Below, in pieces: positions 1-7,185 of a DNA stretch of 17,283 nucleotides (positions are counted from its first letter, which is position 1; each line of letters opens with the position of its first letter). Source of the DNA: JACKJP01 sp050186955 (GTDB lineage Bacteria; Pseudomonadota; Alphaproteobacteria; Rhizobiales; Tepidamorphaceae); the NCBI GenBank assembly GCA_050186955.1, contig JBFWXZ010000054.1, forward strand, positions 1-17,283, in the 5' to 3' direction. The notes below the pieces were generated by a model that was not told the origin of the DNA, ran no database searches, and worked only from the letters and a program-made list of their open reading frames with translations. The position numbers were made by a program, and so were the translations under genes.

Positions 1-1
1 G

Positions 2-409
2 ATCGCCGCCGGCGGGCTCCTGCTGGCCTGTGCCGCGGCCGGCAGCGCGGCCTATTTCTTCGGCGCGGTGCCGACCATGAGCGGCAAGGAGAAGCAGGTC
101 GTCGAGAGCTACTATTTCGACCTTCCCGACATGGTCGTGAACCTCTCCGCCCTCGACGAGCGCGCCCAGTATCTCAAGCTCAAGGTGTCGCTGGAGACCC
201 ACGACAAGGCGACGCTGTCGGTGCTGCAGCCGGCGATGCCGAAGATCCTCGACGCCTTCCAGGTCTATCTGCGCGAGCTGCGCGTCACCGACATCGAGGG
301 CTCCGCCGGGCTGGAGCGGCTCAAGGAGGAGCTGGCCCGGCGCATCAATATCGCGATCCACCCGGCGACCGTCGACGCGGTGCTGTTCCGCGAGATCCTG
401 GTCCAGTAG
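2..409 (+). CDS. fliL: Flagellar basal body-associated protein FliL (5' end missing)
   Basis: FliL is a single-pass inner-membrane protein that sits around the stators next to the basal body and supports torque and stator stability. The reading frame is open from base 2, so the true start lies outside the window; 135 codons are visible. The first ~22 visible residues (IAAGGLLLACAAAGSAAYFF) form a transmembrane helix. The periplasmic FliL domain follows, with a YYFDLPDMVVNL strand, then LKLKVSLE, a helix containing MPKILDAFQVYLREL, and the family-typical ending VDAVLFREILVQ. A GTG at 68 could be mistaken for the start, but it lies after the membrane helix and would remove it. The cytoplasmic N-terminus is lost at the edge. 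The stop is 17 bases before fliM, which indicates co-transcription. Family assignment is secure. Confidence 0.93.
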   Translation: MAAGGLLLACAAAGSAAYFFGAVPTMSGKEKQVVESYYFDLPDMVVNLSALDERAQYLKLKVSLETHDKATLSVLQPAMPKILDAFQVYLRELRVTDIEGSAGLERLKEELARRINIAIHPATVDAVLFREILVQ

Positions 410-426
410 CGGCGCGGGGGAGGGGC

Positions 427-1593
427 ATGGCCGACGACGAGGACGATCTGGAAGTGGGCGCCGACGACTGGGGTGCCGCGCTCGCCGAGCAGGGCGTCGA
501 CGTCAACGAGGACATGGCGGCCGAATGGGCCTCCATGCTCGGCGATACCAACGAGGAGCAGAGCAGCGACGGCCAGCGCGGCAACGACCGCATCCTCAAT
601 CAGGACGAGATCGACAACCTCCTCGGCTTCAACGTCGAGGAGATGAGCCGCGAGGAGCGGCGCGGCATCCGGGCGATCATCAATTCGGCGATGGTCTCCT
701 ACGAGCGCCTGCCGATGCTGGAGATCGTCTTCGACCGGCTGGTGCGGCTGCTGACGACGACGCTGCGCAACTTCACCTCGGACAATGTCGAGGTGTCGCT
801 CGACAATCTGCGCTCGGTGCGCTTCGGCGACTATCTGAACTCGATCCCGCTGCCCGCCATCCTCGGCGTCTTCAAGGCCGAGGAATGGGAGAACTACGGG
901 CTGATCACGGTCGAATCGAACCTCATCTACTCGATGGTCGACGTGCTGCTCGGCGGCCGCCGCGGCATGGTCCAGCTGCGCGTCGAGGGCCGTCCCTACA
1001 CGACCATCGAGACGAACCTGATCCGCCGGCTGATCGAGCTCATCCTGTCGGACGCCAACCAGGCGTTCCAGCCGCTGTCGCCGGTCAATTTCGTGGTCGA
1101 GCGGCTGGAGACCAACCCGCGCTTCGCCGCCATCTCGCGCCCCGCCAACGCCGCCATCCTGGTGCGGCTGCGCATCGACATGGAGGATCGCGGCGGCAAT
1201 ATCGAGGTGCTGCTGCCCTACGCGACGATCGAGCCCATCCGCGAGCTGCTGCTGCAGATGTTCATGGGCGAGAAGTTCGGCCGCGACCCGATCTGGGAGG
1301 GCCATCTGGCGAGCGAGGTCGTCGCCTCCAGCGTCACCGTCGACGCGGTGCTGGTGGAGAAGCGCATGGCGCTTTCGGAAGTGATGAAGATCGAGGTCGG
1401 TGACACGCTGATGCTCGACAAGACGCCCGGCGACCCCGTCGTCATCCGCTGCGGCGACACCGAGATCTGCGACGCCCGCGTCGGCCGCGCCGGCGACCGG
1501 ATCGCGCTGCGCGTCGCCGGGGCGCTGCGCAAACCCAAAATGACCTATGCCGCCTTCGAGAAGGCGGACCAGCTTGCAGGAGAGAAAGCATGA
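427..1593 (+). CDS. fliM: Flagellar motor switch protein FliM
   Basis: FliM is the middle C-ring protein: it binds phospho-CheY at its N-terminus, FliG through its middle domain and FliN through its C-terminal SpoA domain, and so sets rotation direction. The protein has 388 residues. The CheY-binding motif LNQDEIDNLLGF lies at residues 57-68, not at the extreme N-terminus as in E. coli. It is preceded by ~55 acidic residues containing DMAAEWASML. The middle domain spans roughly 75-290, with a conserved GG at 176-177 (LLGGRRG). The SpoA domain spans about 300-372 (MKIEVGDTLML at ~320). The ATG at 427 has a GGAGG Shine-Dalgarno 3 bases upstream. Its stop overlaps the next start (ATGA), indicating translational coupling. 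Confidence 0.97.
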   Translation: MADDEDDLEVGADDWGAALAEQGVDVNEDMAAEWASMLGDTNEEQSSDGQRGNDRILNQDEIDNLLGFNVEEMSREERRGIRAIINSAMVSYERLPMLEIVFDRLVRLLTTTLRNFTSDNVEVSLDNLRSVRFGDYLNSIPLPAILGVFKAEEWENYGLITVESNLIYSMVDVLLGGRRGMVQLRVEGRPYTTIETNLIRRLIELILSDANQAFQPLSPVNFVVERLETNPRFAAISRPANAAILVRLRIDMEDRGGNIEVLLPYATIEPIRELLLQMFMGEKFGRDPIWEGHLASEVVASSVTVDAVLVEKRMALSEVMKIEVGDTLMLDKTPGDPVVIRCGDTEICDARVGRAGDRIALRVAGALRKPKMTYAAFEKADQLAGEKA

Positions 1594-1991
1594 GCGGAGT
1601 CAATCTCGGACTGGCCATCGACGGCATCGTCGCGGTGCTGCTGATCGTCACCATCGCCTACTGCACGCTGCTCAACCGCCGGCTGAAGAACTTCCGCGGC
1701 GACGAGGCGGCGATGCGCGCCACCATCGCCGAGCTGGTGCAGGCCAGCGAGATCGCCGAGCGCGCCATCGGCGGCCTCAAGGCGACGGCGGCGGAATGCG
1801 ACAAGGCGCTGACCTACAAGCTGCGCCAGGCCGACCGCTACTGCCGCGACATCGAGGCGCAGATCGAGTCCGGCCAGGCGCTGTTCGACCGGGTCGCGCA
1901 GATCAGCAAACTGGCGCACGAGACCGGCAGCGTGCAGCAGCGCGCGCCGCAGCTGCGCGCCGTCGACCGCGTCGAGGGCCGCGCCGCGTGA
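1590..1991 (+). CDS. DUF6468-type small membrane protein of the flagellar operon
   Basis: This 133-residue protein has one N-terminal membrane helix (residues ~5-28, LAIDGIVAVLLIVTIAYCTL). A basic stretch, NRRLKNFR, follows and suggests that the rest is cytoplasmic. A long alpha-helical, probably coiled-coil region runs over ~38-110, with three cysteines in the protein (CTLL, AECDK, RYCRD). From memory, proteins of this size and position, directly after fliM in alphaproteobacteria, carry the uncharacterised domain DUF6468; a profile search would confirm this. The start overlaps the fliM stop as ATGA and has an AGGAG ribosome site; its own stop overlaps the next start as GTGA. This coupling ties its expression to FliM. 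The function is unknown. Its context suggests a role in the motor or in stator assembly, which is inference. Confidence 0.8.
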   Translation: MSGVNLGLAIDGIVAVLLIVTIAYCTLLNRRLKNFRGDEAAMRATIAELVQASEIAERAIGGLKATAAECDKALTYKLRQADRYCRDIEAQIESGQALFDRVAQISKLAHETGSVQQRAPQLRAVDRVEGRAA

Positions 1992-2713
1992 GCCGCCGCC
2001 CGCGCCTCCTGCCGATCGTCATCGGCGCCGCCAGCGGCCTGCTGTTCCTCAAGGTGATCAGCGGGCTGGCCGGCGGCGAGGGCGTGTTGTCGGGCCAGGC
2101 GCCCGCGGCCGCGCAGGAGGAGCAGGCGCCGTCCACCCCGCCGGCGCTGGAAAGGCCCGATCCGGGCAAGATCTACCACTCGGCGACCGAACGGCGCGAG
2201 GAGGCCGACGGGCCGACCTACAGCGACGGAACGGTGCCGGAATCGGACGCCGAGGCGGCGATCCTCGAGCGCCTCGCCGAACGCCGGAAGCATCTCGACA
2301 AATACGAGGCCGAGCTGGGCGAGCGCGAGAACCTGCTCGCCGCCGCCGAGAAGCGCGTCGAGGAGCGCATCGGCGAGCTGCGCGCCATCGAGGAGCGCAT
2401 CAACGCCACCGCGAAGGCGCGCGACGAGGAGGAGAAGGCCCGCTTCGAGGGGCTGATCAAGATGTACGAGGCGATGAAGCCGAAGGACGCCGCGCGCATC
2501 TTCGACCGTCTCGACCTGCAGATCCTGACCGAGGTCGCCGGCCGCATGTCGCCCGAGCGCATGGGCGAGATCATGGCGCAGATGAACTCCGAATCCGCCG
2601 AGAGGCTCACCGTCGCGCTGGTCGCCAGCAAGGCGCCGCAGCAAGGTGCCCGGGAACCGGCCTCGCAGAACGGCGAACTGCCCAAGATCATCGGCAAGCG
2701 GCCGGGCGCCTGA
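1988..2713 (+). CDS. MotE-family flagellar protein (TM helix, coiled coil, MgtE_N-like domain)
   Basis: The protein has 241 residues and starts at a GTG that overlaps the preceding stop (GTGA); the frame stays open further upstream, but nothing there looks like protein. The order is: a membrane anchor or signal anchor at ~5-27 (LLPIVIGAASGLLFLKVI), a Pro/Ala/Glu-rich linker, a strong coiled coil at ~89-157, and a compact helical domain at ~160-215 (YEAMKPKDAARIFDRLD, then RMSPERMGEIMAQMNSESAERLT). That last domain resembles the MgtE intracellular N-domain, which is related to FliG helical repeats. In Sinorhizobium, MotE is known as a periplasmic chaperone of the motor protein MotC. The architecture here matches that family, but equivalence of function is inference. 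The last residues are polar and probably disordered. Confidence 0.82.
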   Translation: MSRRPRLLPIVIGAASGLLFLKVISGLAGGEGVLSGQAPAAAQEEQAPSTPPALERPDPGKIYHSATERREEADGPTYSDGTVPESDAEAAILERLAERRKHLDKYEAELGERENLLAAAEKRVEERIGELRAIEERINATAKARDEEEKARFEGLIKMYEAMKPKDAARIFDRLDLQILTEVAGRMSPERMGEIMAQMNSESAERLTVALVASKAPQQGAREPASQNGELPKIIGKRPGA

Positions 2714-2839
2714 GGCGTTCCGCGCCGCGCACGGTCGAAGCGCGGCTTAAGCCGCTATTTACGTTGCGCAGCCTAGAATTTCCCCGAATGGCCGGCCTGC
2801 GGACACTCCGCGGGGCGGCGGAACCTTGAGGGGTATGCA
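2714..2839 (+). promoter_or_regulatory. Candidate CtrA-activated promoter of the large TPR gene
   Basis: A site TTAA-gccgcta-TTTAC at 2747-2762 matches the CtrA box TTAA-N7-TTAAC with one mismatch. It sits where the -35 would be relative to a good -10-like hexamer TAGAAT at 2774-2779 (five of six bases match TATAAT); the putative -35 position, 2751-2756, lies inside the box. This overlap of CtrA box and -35 is the usual layout of CtrA-activated promoters. The same stretch holds a perfect 14-base palindrome, GCGGCTTAAGCCGC at 2742-2755. The promoter is predicted from sequence only. Confidence 0.5.
2828..2833 (+). promoter_or_regulatory. Ribosome binding site fixing the GTG start at 2840
   Basis: GAGGGG lies 6 bases upstream of GTG 2840. 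A nearby ATG at 2835 is out of frame with the long protein, so the GTG is the supported start. It also places a clean signal peptide at the N-terminus. Confidence 0.6.
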
Positions 2840-5800
2840 GTGCCTGCAGCGGCTGCACATCCGGGCGCGGGAGCCAGGCTCCCGGCGCTCCCGCGATCCG
2901 CGCGCGCGTGGATCGTGTCGCTGCTCGCGCTCGCCGCCGCGCTTCTCCTCGCCGCAACGCCGCTTCGCGCCGACACCCGCGCCAAGCTGACGACGCGCGT
3001 CGAGCAGGGCTATGCGCGGCTGATCCTCGACTTCCCGAAGGACCTGCCGGAATATGAGGTCCGCGCCTCCTCGGGGGTGCTCATCGTCGAGTTCGGCGAG
3101 GCCGTCGAGATCAGCGCCGATCTCGTGGCCATCAATCTGCCGGGCTACGTGTCCGTCGCCCGCGTCGACCCCGACAAGCGGGCGCTGCGCCTGGCGCTCG
3201 ACCGCACCGTCAGCGTCAACACGATGGAAGCCGGGTCGATGCTGTTCGTCGACCTGCTGCCGTCGGGCTGGGTCGGCCTGCCGCCGGGACTGCCGCAATC
3301 GGTGATCGACGAGCTCGCGAAGCGGGCAGAGGAAACCGAGCGCGACCGGCTGCGCAAGCTGCGCGACACCGAGATGCGCACCGAGCCGGCGATCGACCTG
3401 CGGGTCGCGCAGGCGCCGACCTTCACGCGCTTCTCCTTCGGATGGACGCGTCCGGCGCGCGCCGAGGTGACGCGCACCGCCGACACCGTCACCATCCAGT
3501 TCGAGCGCGCCGCCCCCATCGACGTCGACGCGATAAAGCCGCGGCTTCCCGACTATGTGACCGGCATATCGACCTCGGTCGAGGTCGAGGGGCTGCGCGT
3601 CGTCCTCAACGTCAACCCGACCGCCAATATCCGCGGGTTTCCCGAGGGCAACTCCTATGTCCTCGACGTGACCGACACCGAGGCGACGGCGGAGGCGGGC
3701 GGTCCCGATATTCCCGGCGGCATCGTCACGGCGAGCCCGACGCCGGGCGACGAGATCGTGCATATCGAGGGCGAGAAGCCGCCCGTCAGCATCGCCGAAA
3801 GCGAGCTGGAGACGGCGGCGGAGCCGGCCGGCGACGAGAAGGCGGCGCAGGCGGACGAGCCGGAGGGCTCGGAGAACCCCTTCGAGGCGGCGCAGCGCAT
3901 CGAGCCCGAGGTGAGGCGGATCGGCGAAACGGTGCGCATCACCGTGCCGTTCCGGCGTCCGACGCCGGCGGCGGTGTTCCGGCGCGGCGAGTATCTCTGG
4001 CTGGTCTTCGATACCCCGGTGCCGATCGACACCCGCGTGCTGCGCTACGACATGGCGGACTATGCGAGCGACGTCACCGTCAGCCGCTCCGGCGACAGCC
4101 AGGCGATCCGCATGAAGCTGATCAAGCCGATCCTCGCGTCCTCGGCGGTCGAGAACTCCAACTGGGTCATCTCGATAGGCAATCTCGTGCTCGAGCCGGC
4201 GGCGGCCGTGTCGCTGGCGCGCACCCACTCGGTCGACGGCCTTCCGGCGATCACCGCGACGGTCACCGAGGGCGGCGGCATCCACTATCTCGACGACCCC
4301 TCGATCGGCGACCGCCTCTACGTGCTGACGGCGCTCGGGCCGCCGCGCGCGATCCTGAGCGACCAGCATTTCGTGGATTTCGAGGCGCTGGCGACGTGGC
4401 ACGGCATCGTCATCGCGCCGAAGGTCGACGACCTGGTGGTGCGCTATGTCGACGACGTGCTGTCCATCGAGAGCGAGCGCGGGCTGACGCTGTCCGCCGT
4501 CGGCTCCTTCGTTCCCGAGGAGCTCGGGGCGCGCAAGAGCGGCATCGAGCGGCCGGGCTACGTCTACAACCAGCTCGTGCGCCCCCAGGACCCCGGCGAG
4601 ATCCGGCAGATGGCCAGCCAGTGGATGACGACGGTCGCCGCCGCCGAGGGCGAGAAGCTGACCGCGGCGCGCATGGGCTATGCGGAATATCTGCTGTCGA
4701 CCGATCTGGCGCCGGAGGCGATGGCGGTGCTTCAGCTCACCCGGCAGGACGCGCCGGAGGTGGCGCGCGATCCCGGCTACCGGGCGCTGACCGGCGTCGC
4801 GCTGACGCGCATGCACCGCTCGGAGGAGGCGCTGAAGACCTTCGACTTCTACGGGCTCAAGGATTCCGCCGACGTGCAGCTCTGGTCGGGGCTGGCGATG
4901 GCGCAGCTCGGGCGCTGGCGCGAGGCGCAGCTTTCGCTGGAGAAGGGCGCCGGCGTGCTCGCCGACTATCCCGCCGGCGACCGGCTGGACTTCATGCTGG
5001 CCTCGCTGCGCGCGGCGATCGAGGTCAACGACCTCGGCAACGCCAACGACCTGGTGGCGATGCTGCGCTCGGAGAAGGACGTCGAGGGCAATGTGCGCTA
5101 CGACTATCTGCGGGCGCGGCTCGACGAGGCGCTGGGCGAGCGCGAGAAGGCGCTGAACGCCTACGGGAAGATCGTCGAGGGGCCGAGCCGCGAATATTCG
5201 GTGCTGGCGGAAACGCGCCGCCTGCGCCTGCTCGACGAGACCGGCGCCATCGACGCGACCGACATGATCTCGCGCCTGGAGACCCTCAGCGTCGCCTGGC
5301 GCGGCGACGACACCGAATTGCAGACGCTGTCGACGCTGTCGCGCTTCTACGTGAAGGAGCGCGAATACCGGAACGCCTTCGAGACCATGCGGGCAGCCGC
5401 CATCGCCGGGCCGGGGCGGCCGATCACCCGCGAGCTGCAGGACAGCATGCAGGCGGTGTTCGCCGACCTCTATCTCAATGGCGGCGCCGACACGATGAAG
5501 CCGATCGACGCGCTCGCCCTCTACTACGACTACCGCGAGCTGACGCCGGTGGGACGGCGCGGCGACGAGATGATCCGCGCGCTCGCCGACAGGCTGATCG
5601 CGGTCGACCTGCTCGGCCAGGCCTCCGACATCCTCGCCCACCAGGTCGAGCACCGGCTGCGCGGCGCGGCGCGGGCGCAGGTCGCCGCCAAGCTCGCCAT
5701 GGTCTATCTGATGGACCGCAAGCCGCAGCAGGCGCTGCGGACGCTGGCGCTGACCCGGCAGGCGATGCTGCCGGGCGAGGTCCAGATGCAGCGCATGCTG

Positions 5801-6262
5801 CTTGAGGCGCGGGCGCTGTCGGAAACCGGTCGCGCCGACCTCGCCATCGACCTGCTGCGCTCGGCGCAGGGGCCGGAGGCGGCGCGGCTGCGCGCCGACA
5901 CCTACTGGCGGGCGCGGCGCTGGCAGGAGGCGGGCGAGGCGCTGGAGGAGCTGGCCGGCGACGGCTGGCGCGACAAGCGCCCGCTGACGCCGGAGGAGCG
6001 CCGCGACGTGGTGCGGGCGGCGATCGCCTATGCGCTGATCGGCGACGAGATCGGCCTGGCGCGGCTGCGCGAGCATTTCGCCGACAAGATGGCCGACACG
6101 CCCGACGCCGGCACCTTCGCCGTCGTCGCGGCGCCGGTGGAGAAGCGCGGCCCGGATTTCCGCGCGGTGGCGGCGACGGTCGCGCGCTCCGACACGCTCG
6201 AGGGCTTCATCCGCGAATACCGCCAGCGCTACGACCGGCAGGCGGCCGTCCCGCAGAGCTAG
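2840..6262 (+). CDS. Large exported TPR-like protein of the flagellar cluster
   Basis: The protein has 1140 residues and starts at GTG. Residues ~23-44 form a secretion signal (AWIVSLLALAAALLLAATPL) with a likely signal peptidase I cut after PLRA-44, so the product should be periplasmic. The N-terminal half holds beta-rich modules at about 45-150, 187-276, 355-452 and 463-563. The first three look like divergent copies of one AMIN-like fold (similar runs: RLILDFPKDLPEYEVR, VTIQFERAAPIDVDAI, LWLVFDTPVPIDTR). An acidic linker occupies ~277-354. From ~590 to the end it is a continuous helical-pair solenoid of TPR type (for example YRALTGVALTRMHRSEEALK and WSGLAMAQLGRWREAQLSLE). I do not recognise a named family. 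AMIN domains bind cell wall or outer-membrane partners elsewhere, so a scaffold linking the motor to peptidoglycan is plausible but inferred. It follows the MotE-like gene after 126 bases. Confidence 0.85.
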   Translation: MPAAAAHPGAGARLPALPRSARAWIVSLLALAAALLLAATPLRADTRAKLTTRVEQGYARLILDFPKDLPEYEVRASSGVLIVEFGEAVEISADLVAINLPGYVSVARVDPDKRALRLALDRTVSVNTMEAGSMLFVDLLPSGWVGLPPGLPQSVIDELAKRAEETERDRLRKLRDTEMRTEPAIDLRVAQAPTFTRFSFGWTRPARAEVTRTADTVTIQFERAAPIDVDAIKPRLPDYVTGISTSVEVEGLRVVLNVNPTANIRGFPEGNSYVLDVTDTEATAEAGGPDIPGGIVTASPTPGDEIVHIEGEKPPVSIAESELETAAEPAGDEKAAQADEPEGSENPFEAAQRIEPEVRRIGETVRITVPFRRPTPAAVFRRGEYLWLVFDTPVPIDTRVLRYDMADYASDVTVSRSGDSQAIRMKLIKPILASSAVENSNWVISIGNLVLEPAAAVSLARTHSVDGLPAITATVTEGGGIHYLDDPSIGDRLYVLTALGPPRAILSDQHFVDFEALATWHGIVIAPKVDDLVVRYVDDVLSIESERGLTLSAVGSFVPEELGARKSGIERPGYVYNQLVRPQDPGEIRQMASQWMTTVAAAEGEKLTAARMGYAEYLLSTDLAPEAMAVLQLTRQDAPEVARDPGYRALTGVALTRMHRSEEALKTFDFYGLKDSADVQLWSGLAMAQLGRWREAQLSLEKGAGVLADYPAGDRLDFMLASLRAAIEVNDLGNANDLVAMLRSEKDVEGNVRYDYLRARLDEALGEREKALNAYGKIVEGPSREYSVLAETRRLRLLDETGAIDATDMISRLETLSVAWRGDDTELQTLSTLSRFYVKEREYRNAFETMRAAAIAGPGRPITRELQDSMQAVFADLYLNGGADTMKPIDALALYYDYRELTPVGRRGDEMIRALADRLIAVDLLGQASDILAHQVEHRLRGAARAQVAAKLAMVYLMDRKPQQALRTLALTRQAMLPGEVQMQRMLLEARALSETGRADLAIDLLRSAQGPEAARLRADTYWRARRWQEAGEALEELAGDGWRDKRPLTPEERRDVVRAAIAYALIGDEIGLARLREHFADKMADTPDAGTFAVVAAPVEKRGPDFRAVAATVARSDTLEGFIREYRQRYDRQAAVPQS

Positions 6263-6273
6263 GGCGGATTCCG

Positions 6274-7065
6274 TCAGCCGCCGGCGAAGCTCTTGATGAG
6301 GCTGCCGGCGACGAGATTCCAGCCGTCGACCAGCACGAAGAAGATCAGCTTGAACGGCAGCGAGATGATGATCGGCGGCAGCATCATCATGCCCATCGAC
6401 ATCAGGATCGAGGCGACGACCATGTCGATGATGATGAAGGGCACGAAGAGCAGGAAGCCGATCTCGAAGGCGCGGCGCAGCTCGCTGATCATGAAGGCGG
6501 GCACGAGGACGCGCAGCGACACGTCGTCGGGGGTGTCGGGGGCGGGCTGGTTGGCGGCGTCCATGAACAGCGCCAGATCCTTCTCGCGCACGTGGCGCAG
6601 CATGAATTCGCGGAACGGGACGGCGGCGCGGTTGAACGCCTCCTCGGGGCCGATCTGCTCGGCGACGAGCGGCTGGATGCCCTCGGTGTAGGCGCGCTCG
6701 AAGACCGGGGCCATCACGAAGGCGGTCAGGAACAGGGCCAGCGACACCATCACCGCGTTGGGCGGCGCCGTCTGCAGGCCGATGGCGGTGCGCAGCAGCG
6801 ACAGCACGACGACGATGCGGGTGAAGGAGGTGACCATCACCAGGATCGACGGGGCGAGCGACAGCACCGTGATCAGGGCGACGATCTGCAGCGCCCGCTC
6901 GGTGACGCCGGCCTCGCCCTGGAAGTCGATGGTCACCTGCTGGGCGAGCGCCGAGCCGCAGAACGCGTTGAGGAGCAGGAAGCCGCCCGCGACGGCGAAG
7001 CCGGCGAACGCCGCGGCGCGGCGCCAGCGGCCCCGCCGGGCTGTCGCGGATCGGCTGGATTGCAT
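6274..7065 (-). CDS. fliP: Flagellar export gate protein FliP
   Basis: FliP forms, with FliQ and FliR, the core channel of the flagellar type III export gate in the inner membrane. The protein has 263 residues and a cleavable signal peptide (RRAAAF...GSALA, cut after ~41), as is usual for FliP. Conserved blocks are seen in order: SFTRIVVVLSLLRTAIGLQ, APPNAVMVSLALFLTAF, KDLALFM, FMISELRRAFEIGFLLFVPF and MGMMMLPPIIISLPFKL. Start choice: the frame reaches a TTG at 7080, but the ATG at 7065 has AGGGG at the proper distance and is preferred. It is the second gene of a minus-strand pair with fliO, and unusually lies apart from and opposite to fliQR. Its stop is 11 bases from the stop of the convergent TPR gene. 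Confidence 0.95.
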   Translation of the reverse strand: MQSSRSATARRGRWRRAAAFAGFAVAGGFLLLNAFCGSALAQQVTIDFQGEAGVTERALQIVALITVLSLAPSILVMVTSFTRIVVVLSLLRTAIGLQTAPPNAVMVSLALFLTAFVMAPVFERAYTEGIQPLVAEQIGPEEAFNRAAVPFREFMLRHVREKDLALFMDAANQPAPDTPDDVSLRVLVPAFMISELRRAFEIGFLLFVPFIIIDMVVASILMSMGMMMLPPIIISLPFKLIFFVLVDGWNLVAGSLIKSFAGG

Positions 7066-7185
7066 GGCGGCCCCTGCCAAAGCGATGGTCGTGATCGCGA
7101 ATCGTTTCGCGTCACCGGCGATGATACAGGCTTTGCGGGCGCGGAGGTCAGGCCGGCGGCGGCTGTGGGAAAGCGGGAAGCCGGT
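7066..7185 (-). other. fliO-fliP spacer with a strong hairpin
   Basis: This 120-base gap is long for two genes of one operon. It holds an inverted repeat, CGCGAA-tcgt-TTCGCG at 7096-7111, extended by GTGA (7091-7094) and TCAC (7112-7115) with one bulged base, giving about 10 paired bases. It ends about 26 bases before the fliP start. No T-run follows on either strand, so it is not a standard terminator. It could be a leader structure, a protein-binding site or an mRNA-stabilising element. Confidence 0.4.

Noticed and set aside
68..409. fliL starting at GTG 68
   Set aside because: The frame is open upstream and encodes the FliL transmembrane helix, so 68 is internal.
2742..2762. Palindrome GCGGCTTAAGCCGC as the terminator of the fliM operon
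   Set aside because: The stem would be only 5 pairs around a TTAA loop, and the following TATTTACG is a poor T-run; the overlap with the CtrA-type site explains it better.
3442..5805. Second long plus-strand frame inside the TPR gene
   Set aside because: Arg/Gly/Ala-rich frame-shift shadow of the real protein with no recognisable features.
2759..6076. Very long open frame on the minus strand opposite the TPR gene
   Set aside because: Its translation is Arg/His/Asp/Leu-rich with no domain or signal and no ribosome site, typical of the antisense frame of a GC-rich gene. The plus-strand protein has a signal peptide and coherent domains.
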